From assembly GCA_000739535.1 (NCBI GenBank), contig DF820468.1:140312-204311 (forward strand): a stretch of DNA of 64,000 bases. Direction: 5' to 3'. The DNA is from Candidatus Vecturithrix granuli. Lineage in GTDB: Bacteria > Moduliflexota > Moduliflexia > Moduliflexales > Moduliflexaceae. This document shows, in pieces, positions 49,612 through 58,581 of the stretch (the stretch's first letter is position 1; the number at the start of each line of letters is the position of its first letter). Position numbers and translations under genes: made by a program. The notes beneath the pieces are model-generated. The model saw only the letters and a list, made by a program, of their open reading frames with translations. It was not told where the DNA came from and ran no database searches.

Positions 49612-49932
49612 TTATTCTTTAATATGGTATTCGTTCGCAATATCAACTCCTTCTGCGCTTACATCAACGTAAATTTTTTGGGGCGTTTTAGAAAACCAGA
49701 ACGAATACTTTTTAGTGGCATTACTTCTCCAAACTTTAAAGCTCTCCTTCTTTTTCGACTTTCCATCAAAGCCAACGTCGAGTTTGCCATCATGAAATGG
49801 TTTCCCGGAGATATTTTTTAATGCCAAGGTGTCTCCGAAAATCCCCTTTTTGAAACGAAAACGAATGTCATTCTCACCAACCTCTCCACTTCCACCGTCA
49901 ATATTGATGTTTATATTGATTCGTTGTGCCAT
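49612..49932 (-). CDS. small hypothetical protein
   Basis: A 106-residue protein from the ATG at 49932 (AAGGAGGGATAT before it). It starts MAQRINININIDGGSGEVGE and ends YVDVSAEGVDIANEYHIKE. It is beta-rich with alternating Ile-Asn at the start and a Lys-rich centre (GFDGKSKKKESFKVW). No signal peptide, membrane helix or known family is seen. It is divergent from the ABC-3C effector gene, so it may share that regulation or be its own unit. Confidence 0.55.
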   Translation of the reverse strand: MAQRINININIDGGSGEVGENDIRFRFKKGIFGDTLALKNISGKPFHDGKLDVGFDGKSKKKESFKVWRSNATKKYSFWFSKTPQKIYVDVSAEGVDIANEYHIKE

Positions 49933-50100
49933 ATATCCCTCCTTTTTGTAGTCCCGAAGAACTAATATACAACGCAAGCAATACAGCGACAATAAAGATA
50001 AATTATTATCGAATAATTCTTGTCAAGATGTGCTTTTAGATTTTTACTGAACAGTCGATAATTCCTGGTAAAATTGGTATTATTTTCCCCTAATTTTCTG

Positions 50101-50134
50101 TTGACAAAAGTTACACCCTGTTTTTTACTATAAT
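50101..50134 (+). promoter_or_regulatory. candidate promoter for the ABC-3C operon
   Basis: TATAAT at 50129-50134 and TTGACA at 50101-50106 are both perfect, but the spacer is 22 bases, longer than normal. Regulation by a spacer-changing activator (MerR-like) or by a protein-bent promoter could explain it. The first gene starts 46 bases after the -10. Confidence 0.35.
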
Positions 50135-50180
50135 TCTCAATCAGGAACAAGTTATTGACACTGGAATTTATCAGAATATT

Positions 50181-51575
50181 ATGAGCGATTATTCAGCCGC
50201 AGCATCAGGAATCGGGTATCTTCACCAGCAAATCATTTACAGCCTGTTCCTCATCTTGGATCGGCACGAACCGCATGTATCTATTCGAATAGAAGGGCTG
50301 GATGATATTGAAGTGTTGGAAAAAAGTACTCTGCGGGAATTATTACAAGTCAAACACCATCTAAACCTGAATTCATCATTATCAAATCGAAGTCTTGATC
50401 TCTGGAAAACAATAGGAATTTGGAGCGATTATGCAAAAAAGAATTGGATTGCTCTTCCTGACACCCGCCTAACTTTGCTGACCACGTCACACGTACCTGA
50501 AAATTCAATAGCCGCATTATTGCGTCCCGATTCCGGAAGAAACCCACAACGTGCTTGTCAACTGCTTCGAGAAGAAGCATCATCTTGTAAATTGACCAAG
50601 TCTGCCTTAGAAAAACTCATCCAAAAGGATATTCCTGCCCCTCTGATACAAATGTTAAAACGTGTTGAACATGTGAAATATCCTTCTGGAAAAGATTTAT
50701 GGGAAACCCTCAAACAGCAGAGCACCGGGATAGGCAATATTGAAAAATATCAGGAGTTGATTTTATCTCATGTCAAATCAAGTCGGGAATTGCAAAAAGC
50801 CTTTGATATGTTCATGAACCTTTCACTGGAACAGCAAGAGTGTCTGGTTGATTCTATCCACATTCTTGACTCTTCACCAAATATTACTGAGGTTATTCAA
50901 AAGATCGAAAATGCAATTCATGGGGTCAGTCTGGAATATCGCCAGGAAGTTCGACAGGAACTGCAAGGTTGGTGGCTCGATAGCGTTATTGAACATCTTT
51001 GCAATGGCTCAGAAGAAACGATACCGAAGATAATAGTTGAAAACCAGGCAGCATCCATCTGTCAAAAATATGCTGTGGAACTTCCTGAAGATTTTGAACC
51101 ATCTGAGACATTTGATCCCGGTTCAAAAGAATGGGAAAAGGAACGCTTCGTCCGGCAACTGCGGGCGATTGACACAAAAGAACCGTTGCGAAGGATGGCG
51201 ATTGCGTACCATCATCGCGCATTTGAGCAACGAACAAAATGGTGGAACAATGGTCGTATTACTTTTGAGCGAATAACCAAGTATGAACAGGAATTAACGG
51301 ATTTCTGGAAAGAACGTTATTACGATCTTGTTGATGAAACTGAAAATGAATATCAATCGCAATTGGAGGACTTAGATGAAGACGTTCTCAAAAAGTTCGG
51401 CAAAGCACTCTACAAACAAATACGGCGATGTGATAAAAAGATAAGCCCAAATATCACCGCAAATTATATGACACAGGGAAGTTACCAGATGTTGGCTAAT
51501 GAGCTAGGTGAAAAAAGGAAACCTCGTGTTTATTGGCATCCTAAATTTCCTGAACAAGATAACGAAACATGTTAA
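50181..51575 (+). CDS. ABC-3C system effector, PD-(D/E)XK nuclease-like N-terminus
   Basis: A 464-residue protein. Residues 1-90 read ASGIGYLHQQIIYSLFLILD, IRIEGLDDIEVL and LRELLQVKHHLN: Asp-42/Glu-44 and Gln56-Val-Lys58 match a restriction-endonuclease-fold core (D...(E/Q)xK). LWKTIGIWSDYAKKNW follows. The C-terminal part (residues 280-464) is predicted helical with the region FVRQLRAIDTKEPLRRMAI typical of ABC-three-component effectors. It is the first of three overlapping or touching genes with a middle component and an SMC-like ATPase. A DNA-cutting defence effector is inferred. Confidence 0.7.
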   Translation: MSDYSAAASGIGYLHQQIIYSLFLILDRHEPHVSIRIEGLDDIEVLEKSTLRELLQVKHHLNLNSSLSNRSLDLWKTIGIWSDYAKKNWIALPDTRLTLLTTSHVPENSIAALLRPDSGRNPQRACQLLREEASSCKLTKSALEKLIQKDIPAPLIQMLKRVEHVKYPSGKDLWETLKQQSTGIGNIEKYQELILSHVKSSRELQKAFDMFMNLSLEQQECLVDSIHILDSSPNITEVIQKIENAIHGVSLEYRQEVRQELQGWWLDSVIEHLCNGSEETIPKIIVENQAASICQKYAVELPEDFEPSETFDPGSKEWEKERFVRQLRAIDTKEPLRRMAIAYHHRAFEQRTKWWNNGRITFERITKYEQELTDFWKERYYDLVDETENEYQSQLEDLDEDVLKKFGKALYKQIRRCDKKISPNITANYMTQGSYQMLANELGEKRKPRVYWHPKFPEQDNETC

Positions 51576-52060
51576 ATTGGGAAGAACGTCCGTTTGAGAT
51601 TGCTAATCTTGTGAATCCGGCCTTTTGTTCTCTCTTGCTCCATATCTCGGTCGGAGATTTTTTCAAAGAGAAGAGGAATGGAATGCCCTATGCCTTGCTC
51701 TTTCTTATTTTCCCGCTGACGCTTCACGAGCCAACCCGCGAAGTACTTCCTTCTGATACCAGAACCCTTTTGACGGAATGGTTCAAGGAACAACCGGAAG
51801 AATTTGGGAAAATTTTTGCAGATCAGGTGCGTCAATTCGTGCCATACACTCGCGAAGCTGTGATATTTGGAATGCAGCGAAGTCTCTTTGATATTGACGA
51901 AAATGGCAATATCACTCATAATACCGGTCATTTAAACTCTGCCTATCAGATGAAATCGCCTGTTGTGGCAATCATGAATAGTGCAAGATTTGTTGGCCGG
52001 TGGTTTGCGAAATTAGAACATGAAAGCCTTATTTTTAAGGTATTTGGAATCTGCCCGTAA
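51569..52060 (+). CDS. ABC-3C system middle component
   Basis: A 163-residue protein starting MLNWEERPFEIANLVNPAFCS, then ALLFLIFPLTLHEPTREVLPSDTRTLLTEWF and FVPYTREAVIFGMQRSLFDI. RPxExANLxNPAF(C/G) at the start and the central LPLTLH-like segment are features of the ABC-3C middle component family. It overlaps the effector gene by 7 bases and is followed 2 bases later by the ATPase gene. It is thought to bridge effector and ATPase; no enzymatic motif is visible. Confidence 0.7.
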   Translation: MLNWEERPFEIANLVNPAFCSLLLHISVGDFFKEKRNGMPYALLFLIFPLTLHEPTREVLPSDTRTLLTEWFKEQPEEFGKIFADQVRQFVPYTREAVIFGMQRSLFDIDENGNITHNTGHLNSAYQMKSPVVAIMNSARFVGRWFAKLEHESLIFKVFGICP

Positions 52061-52062
52061 CT

Positions 52063-54096
52063 ATGCAAATAAAAGCAATCATTCTCTATAATGCTGTAGG
52101 AAAGAAACAGACGATCACCTTCAAAACCGGGGCGGTCAATATCATTACCGGAAAGGAAGATACCGGAAAATCCGCGATCATCCCGATTATTGAATATTGC
52201 CTCGGAAATTCAGAGTTTGAAGTTCCGGGAGAAATTATCCGGGCGACGGTGGCCTGGTATGCTGTTCTTTATCAAATTGATGATCTACAGGTGTTTATTG
52301 CGAAACGGGCGCCGGTAAATAGTACCTATCAAAACCAAATTTTTTACCAACAGGGAGTTGACCTTGTTATTCCTGAGCTTACACAACTGCACCCCAACTC
52401 AGATGACTTCACCGCAAAGCAGAAATTGTTGGAATTGTTGCATACATCCTCAAACACGGGAGCATTAGAAACGTCTGCATTACGCAGTTATATCGAGACC
52501 ACCATAGATCGGGCGATTTACTATCTTTTTCAAGATGAAGATACCATCACCAATAAGAAGATTTTGTTTCATAAACAAGACCCGATTATCAGCAGAACGC
52601 TGCCATATTTTCTTGGAGCGGTTGAGGAAGATTTCGCAAAACTGAATCAGGATTTAACCACTGCTCAACGTGAATTGGAAAGATATAAACGACAATATAA
52701 AGAGCGGCAGCAGATTATCAGCAAGACGATGAATGATGGGAAAAATCTTCTCGAAGAGGCAAAACACGTTGGGTTAATAAGTGCAGAACGTGCCCCGCAG
52801 GATATCAGCGAAATTATTTCAACCTTAAAAATCGCCATCCAGGAACCGTCTGAACCAGAAAATTTACCATTCCCCCGCTTGCTTGATGATGATCGTCTCC
52901 CCCAATTACAGCGAGAAATTGAAGAATTGATCCAGAAAGATCAAGAGTATGACGATGAGATCAACACCATCAACATGTATGCGCAAGACGAAGAAAATTA
53001 CACAGAAGCGGTCAATGAACATGTGGCGCGACTCGAGTCGATTAATTTGTTTGAACACCAGCAAACGGACTGGTTAGAATCCAATATCTGTCCGCTATGC
53101 TTATCCACATTGCAGCAAGAAATTCCTAAAGCCGCGTCAATCAATCATGCCTTGAAACAACTCCAGGAAAATTTGAATATTGTTGAGCGAAACAAACCGC
53201 GCTTGAATGTGTCCATTGAGCGTTTAAAAAGAGCACAAGAAGCTATCCGGCGACAGCTTCGCCAAAAAAGAAAGATACTCAACACAATCATTGATGAGCG
53301 CAATAAAAGGCAGGAATTGATGGAACAGATTGTTCATGCGGATAAACGAGTTTCCCGCGTGAGATCCAGAATAGAATACTATCTTGAAACCCTTGATCTT
53401 TCAGATCAGTTGACAATGCTGCAAAAACGAATTGCGGAAGCAGAACAACGGGTTGAAGAATACAAAAGACAACAAGAGGGGTATTCTTTACAAGTCAGTT
53501 TAAATTCTATTTTAGCAAGCATTAACCTCCAGATGACGAGCTGGGCGGAAACATTGGATTTGCAGCATAGCGGCAGTTTCTATCAGTTTGATTTGCATAA
53601 ATTGACCGTCTTCGTGGGTGAAGGACGCGATGTGACGCCGATGCAGAGGATGGGAGGGCATAAAAATGTCTTAGGCTGTCATATCATACTCTATCTTGCG
53701 TTACATCAGTATTTTATACGAAAACAACGTCCGATCCCTCATTTCCTCATTTTAGATCAGCCTGCCCAGGGATATTTCCCCTCACTTGAAACGTATAAAG
53801 AGGTTATGGAAGGCCGACAATCAGAGAGAGCAGATCCTGATTTTGCGGCTGTTCGGCGCATGTTTGATTTTCTATTTGATGTGTGTGAAGAGTTGAGTCC
53901 ACATTTTCAACTGATTATCCTGGAGCATGCGAATTTGAGCGATGCCCGCTTTCAAAATGTCATGGTTCAGGGTTGCCCGTGGACAGGGGAAGAAAAAAAT
54001 GCCCTGATACCCCAAAGTTGGATACCTCAACACTTGAGAAAGCGAGAACGGGAGGTAACAAGTGAACAGCAGATAACATTAGATGATTTGGAATGA
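52063..54096 (+). CDS. DUF3732 ABC/SMC-like ATPase of the ABC-3C system
   Basis: A 677-residue ATPase. Walker A is IITGKEDTGKSAIIPI (residues 30-37), followed by EYCLGNSEFEVPGEI, a DUF3732 hallmark. Residues 200-470 are coiled coil split by ICPLCLSTLQQ (Cys343, Cys346), a zinc-hook-like CxxC. The C-terminal ATPase half has TPMQRMGGHKNVLG (signature) and HFLILDQPAQGYFP (Walker B near 565). It resembles RecN/Rad50-type DNA-sensing ATPases. It would use ATP to detect foreign DNA and release the effector. Confidence 0.8.
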   Translation: MQIKAIILYNAVGKKQTITFKTGAVNIITGKEDTGKSAIIPIIEYCLGNSEFEVPGEIIRATVAWYAVLYQIDDLQVFIAKRAPVNSTYQNQIFYQQGVDLVIPELTQLHPNSDDFTAKQKLLELLHTSSNTGALETSALRSYIETTIDRAIYYLFQDEDTITNKKILFHKQDPIISRTLPYFLGAVEEDFAKLNQDLTTAQRELERYKRQYKERQQIISKTMNDGKNLLEEAKHVGLISAERAPQDISEIISTLKIAIQEPSEPENLPFPRLLDDDRLPQLQREIEELIQKDQEYDDEINTINMYAQDEENYTEAVNEHVARLESINLFEHQQTDWLESNICPLCLSTLQQEIPKAASINHALKQLQENLNIVERNKPRLNVSIERLKRAQEAIRRQLRQKRKILNTIIDERNKRQELMEQIVHADKRVSRVRSRIEYYLETLDLSDQLTMLQKRIAEAEQRVEEYKRQQEGYSLQVSLNSILASINLQMTSWAETLDLQHSGSFYQFDLHKLTVFVGEGRDVTPMQRMGGHKNVLGCHIILYLALHQYFIRKQRPIPHFLILDQPAQGYFPSLETYKEVMEGRQSERADPDFAAVRRMFDFLFDVCEELSPHFQLIILEHANLSDARFQNVMVQGCPWTGEEKNALIPQSWIPQHLRKREREVTSEQQITLDDLE

Positions 54097-54161
54097 ATGT
54101 CCAGCAAATGTCGTTGTTCATATTTAAACCACACAAAAATTTTTAACACGAGGTGTACATC

Positions 54162-54710
54162 ATGAAACTAACAAATGAAAACAGTATCGGCTTGTCAGAC
54201 TTTATCGAACAAATGAAAAGTGAGCTTCTAATTTTCTCATGTAAATTGGGAGACTCTTCTTTAGAAAGATTAGAGAAGGAAGGAGGACTTCCTGAAAACA
54301 TTTTGAAAAAATTACGCTCATTAAAAAATCAGAAGCTGAAAGTCTCGGAGCTTTTAGAGAAAGTAGGAGAAGATCTCTCTGATAAAGATAAGAAATTTAT
54401 TCTGAAAAACGTCCGAGATATACCATTGTTGGCAGTTGAGGAAATTGATCTTGAAATAAAAGCTGTCGTAAGCAAGGCTGAGGGTGGTGGGGCCGAATTG
54501 CGACTTCCTTTTCTTGAAGCCGGATTAAATAGCACTACAAACAAAGAGAGTATCCAAACAGCCCACGTGAAACTTAGACCGATTTTTACTGTAGAAGAAC
54601 TTCTAGAAGGAACTGATTCTGAGATTGTACAGCAAATGAAAGAAGAAGGAAAAGGATCGATACTTCGTAGCGGTAACTTATCGACATCACATAGTGGTGA
54701 GCTTGATTGA
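54162..54710 (+). CDS. trypco2 (trypsin-co-occurring) domain protein
   Basis: A 182-residue protein; ACGAGG before the ATG at 54162 favours that start over a GTG at 54153. The N-terminus (GLSDFIEQMKSELL) and, after a Lys-rich helical insert (residues 35-85), PLLAVEEIDLEIKAVVSKAEGGG and TAHVKLRPIF make up the trypco2 domain. This domain occurs with trypsin-like, CHAT, TIR and STAND genes in bacterial conflict systems, where it is thought to link sensor and effector. It lies 27 bases before the CHAT-STAND gene. Confidence 0.6.
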   Translation: MKLTNENSIGLSDFIEQMKSELLIFSCKLGDSSLERLEKEGGLPENILKKLRSLKNQKLKVSELLEKVGEDLSDKDKKFILKNVRDIPLLAVEEIDLEIKAVVSKAEGGGAELRLPFLEAGLNSTTNKESIQTAHVKLRPIFTVEELLEGTDSEIVQQMKEEGKGSILRSGNLSTSHSGELD

Positions 54711-54737
54711 TTTTAAGAGAAGAAAGGGAGTTGTTAT

Positions 54738-57700
54738 ATGAAAGAAATTTGGATAAGTATTGAACCTGTTCAGAATGAAAATAAATTGCAAATAAGGGTT
54801 GATGGAAGACAGGTTGATTCAGACTATCCAGAAGGACTTCCACTAGTAGAAACTCCCTTTAATCAAAAAGAATTAACAACTCTCTTTAAGGCGCTTCATC
54901 TTTTAGGAAAAGAAGAATTGCCATTTGAGCCGAAGGAATTAGAATTATTAAAGTCTTGGGAAGTTATGACTTTCCAAGAGAAGCAAAGTAATGAAATAAA
55001 GAAAAAATTAACAGAAAATGACATCAATATCGAAAAATTAGAACAATTTATCGGCGAGAGGGTAGAAACACTTTTTTTAGATGAAAATCACAAGCGTAAG
55101 TTACAGGAGGCATTACAACCATGTAATGAGATAATGCATATTAAATTAAAATTTCCTGTCAAAGGGGAATATATAGAGTCTTTATCTCAAATACCATGGG
55201 AAATTTTGAGCAAATCTGAATTATTCAAGAACTTTAATACGTGCATCTCTCGGTACCTTCAGTATAAACAAAATAGTATAGAACCAATAGAAGGAGAGAG
55301 CATAAATCTTTTAGTGATAACTTCTCGTCCTGCCAGTTTGAAAAATGATAACACTAGAGATTATAAAGAGATAGAAAAAATTGGAAAAGGAAAGAACAAA
55401 TTAATTAAGTGTTCAGAATTACCCAGCCCTGTCACCCGTACAAAGTTATTTAGCTATTTATGCCAGGTCAAAGGTTCAGCGGAATCTCCCCATATAATCC
55501 ATTTTGATGGTCACGGAAAGTTTGGGCGCCGTTGCCCTCAAAAAGCCTATATTACTGACGATCATAAGATTAACTCGTGTGAGAAGTTCTCAGAATGCAA
55601 GCTACAAGAGTGTAAGAAAAGAGGACAAACGTGGGAAGAGAAGCCTGTGGGCTGTTTAGCTTTTGAAACTGAAGGTGACAAAGGAACTGCTGACTGGGTT
55701 AGTGTTGATAAATTATCTTCTATCTTTAAAGAGAATAGCAGCATCCGTTTAGTTGTTCTCAACGCTTGTAGCACGGGTTTGTCTCGTCGTAACGATGATA
55801 TATTTAACGGAATTGCGCCTGGACTTAGGCAAATAATGATCCCCGCTGTTATTGGAACTCTTTTTCCTGTTTCTTCAGAAAAAGCTCAGAAATTTGCAAA
55901 AAATTTTTACTCTATATTAAATGAAGGAAAAACTCTTATTGAAGCAATGCATTTTGCTGTATCATCTTTGCAGATAGAAGAATTTTCAAGGGAATGGTAT
56001 CGATATATCCTTTATTTGCATACAAAAGAGAATGAAAGTGAAAATCTACTGAAATTACAAGGTTCTCTTACACCTCAGGATGCGGAAGAGGAGAAAGTTC
56101 CTGATAGAAAGCAAAAACTTGATGGTTTTGCAGAGATCTTTCAAAATAGAAGTGAGGAACGTAATGAACTAACTGAATTTTTTTATCCCAAACAAGATGA
56201 GGATCCACAACGTGCTAAAACGATGATAATTTCTGGTTTTCCTGGAATAGGAAAGAGTGCTTTAGCAGCCGATATTATAAGTAAAAATGATCCAAACAAG
56301 GAAAAGACGGTATACTTTCATAAAAATATTAATTTTGACATCGTATTTGACTGCTGCCTGAAAAGATTGGATCAAAAGGAAAGGGATGAACTTAGAGGAG
56401 CTTATGATGAACTAAAGAAAGAAAGAAGTATTGGGAAAAATACAACTGACCGAATCCATGGACTGGTGAAAAATTTTCTTTCTCAATTCAAGCAAAAGGG
56501 GGTTGTTGTAGTTTTGAATAATATGGAGGAATTGATTGAAAATGAAAAAATTAGAGATGAACACGAAGATCTAAAGATACTCATAGATGAAAGCCGTGAT
56601 CCAAACTATAATGTTAAGTTTCTGATAACTTCTTACAATAGAATTCTATCATATCAACCAGAGAAATATTTAAAGCCCCTTAATGACGAAGATTGTGTAA
56701 AAATTCTAAAAAAGAAACTCGAAGAAAAACAAGTGGTGCTAAACTTTCCAGATATCCCGAGTGATCAAGAACTCAAAGAGGTTGTGATACCAGTTTGTGG
56801 CATTCCACTTGCAATAGACCTTATTCTGTGGGGATTGGAATTGCACTGGACGTGGGAGAGGTTACGAGAGGTTCTAAAGAGTGAACCTCTGATTAAAGAG
56901 AATAGCTTTTATAAGAAATTGGAGGGGTATCATGACCTTGACAAGGATAAAGTGCAGGAAATAGAAAAAATCTTTACAAGACTTTTTGAAGGCTTACATA
57001 AAGATTTAAGTGAAGAACAGAAAAGGATATTGGAAATTCTAGCGGTGTTTGGGAACGCTTCTCCTGAAGCAATACATGATGTGTTACGGAATCTTAAATT
57101 GAAATTACCCGAGGAGAAGAGAAAAAATTACGCTGACGACTCGTTAACAGTAGAAAAGATTGAAAGCTATTTAAATAAACCCAATTGTAGGCCTTTTATC
57201 CAAAAAATTCAAAAAACTTTAAACCAGAGAGAATTTCGAAATGAACTCGCCCGGCAACATGTGTTGCATTTGCTCACTGAAGAGAAGGAGTATACCCGTA
57301 AGGATATGGAAGTTTGGTGCGGGAAATATTATCATTATGGGTTCGGGGAATATCATCATGATGAATGTATTAATGAGGAGCGTGTTACCTGGAAAAAGAA
57401 GTCTGATATCGAGCCATATTTAAAAGCTTCCGACCACTATATCAACGCAGAACATTATGAACAATTAGCAAACTGTTTATTTGCTAGCCATGGACCATTG
57501 AGATTTTTGATCGAACGAGGAGAGTATCGAGACATCATCAGGCTCTTTGGCAAAATCCCCAAAGAGAAAATGCCTGACAGGTGGGGAGGATCATTTTTGA
57601 TCTATTTAGGGATCGCTTATCTTTATAGCGGTAAATTAAGAGACGCAAAGGAAAAATTGGAAGAAACCCAAAAATATCCAGAATCAAAGGATAATATATT

Positions 57701-58574
57701 TCAAATCGAATATTATCAGAATTTAGGAAATTGTCTTGGTCAGTTAGGAGACATAGAAAAAGCAATAACAAATGTGAGCAAATCCTTAGGTATTATTGAA
57801 ACACTAGATGAACGCGAAAAAAAAGATTTCTCCAGGGAAAATCGAGGATTAGTCTATCACAGTTTAGGATATTGGTATGCTTTTAAAGATCTTAAAGAAG
57901 CTAGAGAATGGCTCAACAAAGCTAGGAAAGAATTTGATAATTCAACTAATTCAGATAAAGAGTATTACCATGCCTGTAGTCTTACCGTTCTTGGCGACAC
58001 TTTTCTTTATCAAGGGGAATTTGATACAGCGCTGAATAAATATAATGACGCTTGGAGTAGGCTGAAAGGAAAAAATTATAACCGGGCTCTCTATGATGTT
58101 AGGTGCGGTATGGCCTCTACTTATCTTATGTCTCAATCAATGGGCAAGAGGGTTGATATAGACGAAAAGGAGGCATTGGAGTTATTTAAAAAATATAAGA
58201 ACCCAAAACTCAGCCTAGATTTTGGAACGTACAAAGCTCATCTCCTTTTAGGAATGTTATATTTGAGACAAGATAATAGTATAAAAGCGAAAAAATCTTT
58301 CAAGATTGCTCTGAATTCTATCAAAGATTTGATAAAGGAAAATGAATGTTCCAACTCACAAACTGGATATGTAAATTTTGATGCCTATTTCTGCAAAATT
58401 TTGGCTGAATACGGCTTATTTTTATGCGGGGAAGAGAGCAAGTTTGATGCCAAAAGAAGTGCCAAAAGCGCCATGGAACTTTGGGGGAAAACCGGGATTA
58501 TCGAAAGAATGGAACAATTATTTAGAGTGTTTAACACCAAAGATTCCCTGAAAAGTCTTTCTCAAGAAGAGTAA
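54738..58574 (+). CDS. CHAT protease - STAND NTPase - TPR protein
   Basis: A 1278-residue protein. The CHAT caspase-like domain (residues about 130-430) has the catalytic His in PHIIHFDGHGKFG (H259 likely) and the Cys in VVLNACSTG (C344). The STAND/NACHT-like domain (about 470-760) has Walker A ISGFPGIGKSALA (near 500-510) and a Walker B-like GVVVVLNNMEEL (near 590). Residues 960-1260 are TPR-like helical repeats (LIYLGIAYLYSGKLRDA; YQNLGNCLGQLGDIEKA; SLTVLGDTFLYQGEFDTAL). GGGAG precedes the ATG. It fits a nucleotide-gated defence protease with TPR sensing. Strongly A+T-rich, unlike the host genes, suggesting transfer. Confidence 0.88.
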   Translation: MKEIWISIEPVQNENKLQIRVDGRQVDSDYPEGLPLVETPFNQKELTTLFKALHLLGKEELPFEPKELELLKSWEVMTFQEKQSNEIKKKLTENDINIEKLEQFIGERVETLFLDENHKRKLQEALQPCNEIMHIKLKFPVKGEYIESLSQIPWEILSKSELFKNFNTCISRYLQYKQNSIEPIEGESINLLVITSRPASLKNDNTRDYKEIEKIGKGKNKLIKCSELPSPVTRTKLFSYLCQVKGSAESPHIIHFDGHGKFGRRCPQKAYITDDHKINSCEKFSECKLQECKKRGQTWEEKPVGCLAFETEGDKGTADWVSVDKLSSIFKENSSIRLVVLNACSTGLSRRNDDIFNGIAPGLRQIMIPAVIGTLFPVSSEKAQKFAKNFYSILNEGKTLIEAMHFAVSSLQIEEFSREWYRYILYLHTKENESENLLKLQGSLTPQDAEEEKVPDRKQKLDGFAEIFQNRSEERNELTEFFYPKQDEDPQRAKTMIISGFPGIGKSALAADIISKNDPNKEKTVYFHKNINFDIVFDCCLKRLDQKERDELRGAYDELKKERSIGKNTTDRIHGLVKNFLSQFKQKGVVVVLNNMEELIENEKIRDEHEDLKILIDESRDPNYNVKFLITSYNRILSYQPEKYLKPLNDEDCVKILKKKLEEKQVVLNFPDIPSDQELKEVVIPVCGIPLAIDLILWGLELHWTWERLREVLKSEPLIKENSFYKKLEGYHDLDKDKVQEIEKIFTRLFEGLHKDLSEEQKRILEILAVFGNASPEAIHDVLRNLKLKLPEEKRKNYADDSLTVEKIESYLNKPNCRPFIQKIQKTLNQREFRNELARQHVLHLLTEEKEYTRKDMEVWCGKYYHYGFGEYHHDECINEERVTWKKKSDIEPYLKASDHYINAEHYEQLANCLFASHGPLRFLIERGEYRDIIRLFGKIPKEKMPDRWGGSFLIYLGIAYLYSGKLRDAKEKLEETQKYPESKDNIFQIEYYQNLGNCLGQLGDIEKAITNVSKSLGIIETLDEREKKDFSRENRGLVYHSLGYWYAFKDLKEAREWLNKARKEFDNSTNSDKEYYHACSLTVLGDTFLYQGEFDTALNKYNDAWSRLKGKNYNRALYDVRCGMASTYLMSQSMGKRVDIDEKEALELFKKYKNPKLSLDFGTYKAHLLLGMLYLRQDNSIKAKKSFKIALNSIKDLIKENECSNSQTGYVNFDAYFCKILAEYGLFLCGEESKFDAKRSAKSAMELWGKTGIIERMEQLFRVFNTKDSLKSLSQEE

Positions 58575-58581
58575 CAATCGC

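Noticed and set aside
50181-51575. Effector as a typical type II or IV restriction enzyme
   Set aside because: No methylase or specificity subunit is present, and the middle component and DUF3732 ATPase fit ABC-3C better.
54738-58574. CHAT-STAND gene as part of a gasdermin operon
   Set aside because: No gasdermin-like protein of about 250 residues is encoded next to it; the small upstream gene looks like trypco2.
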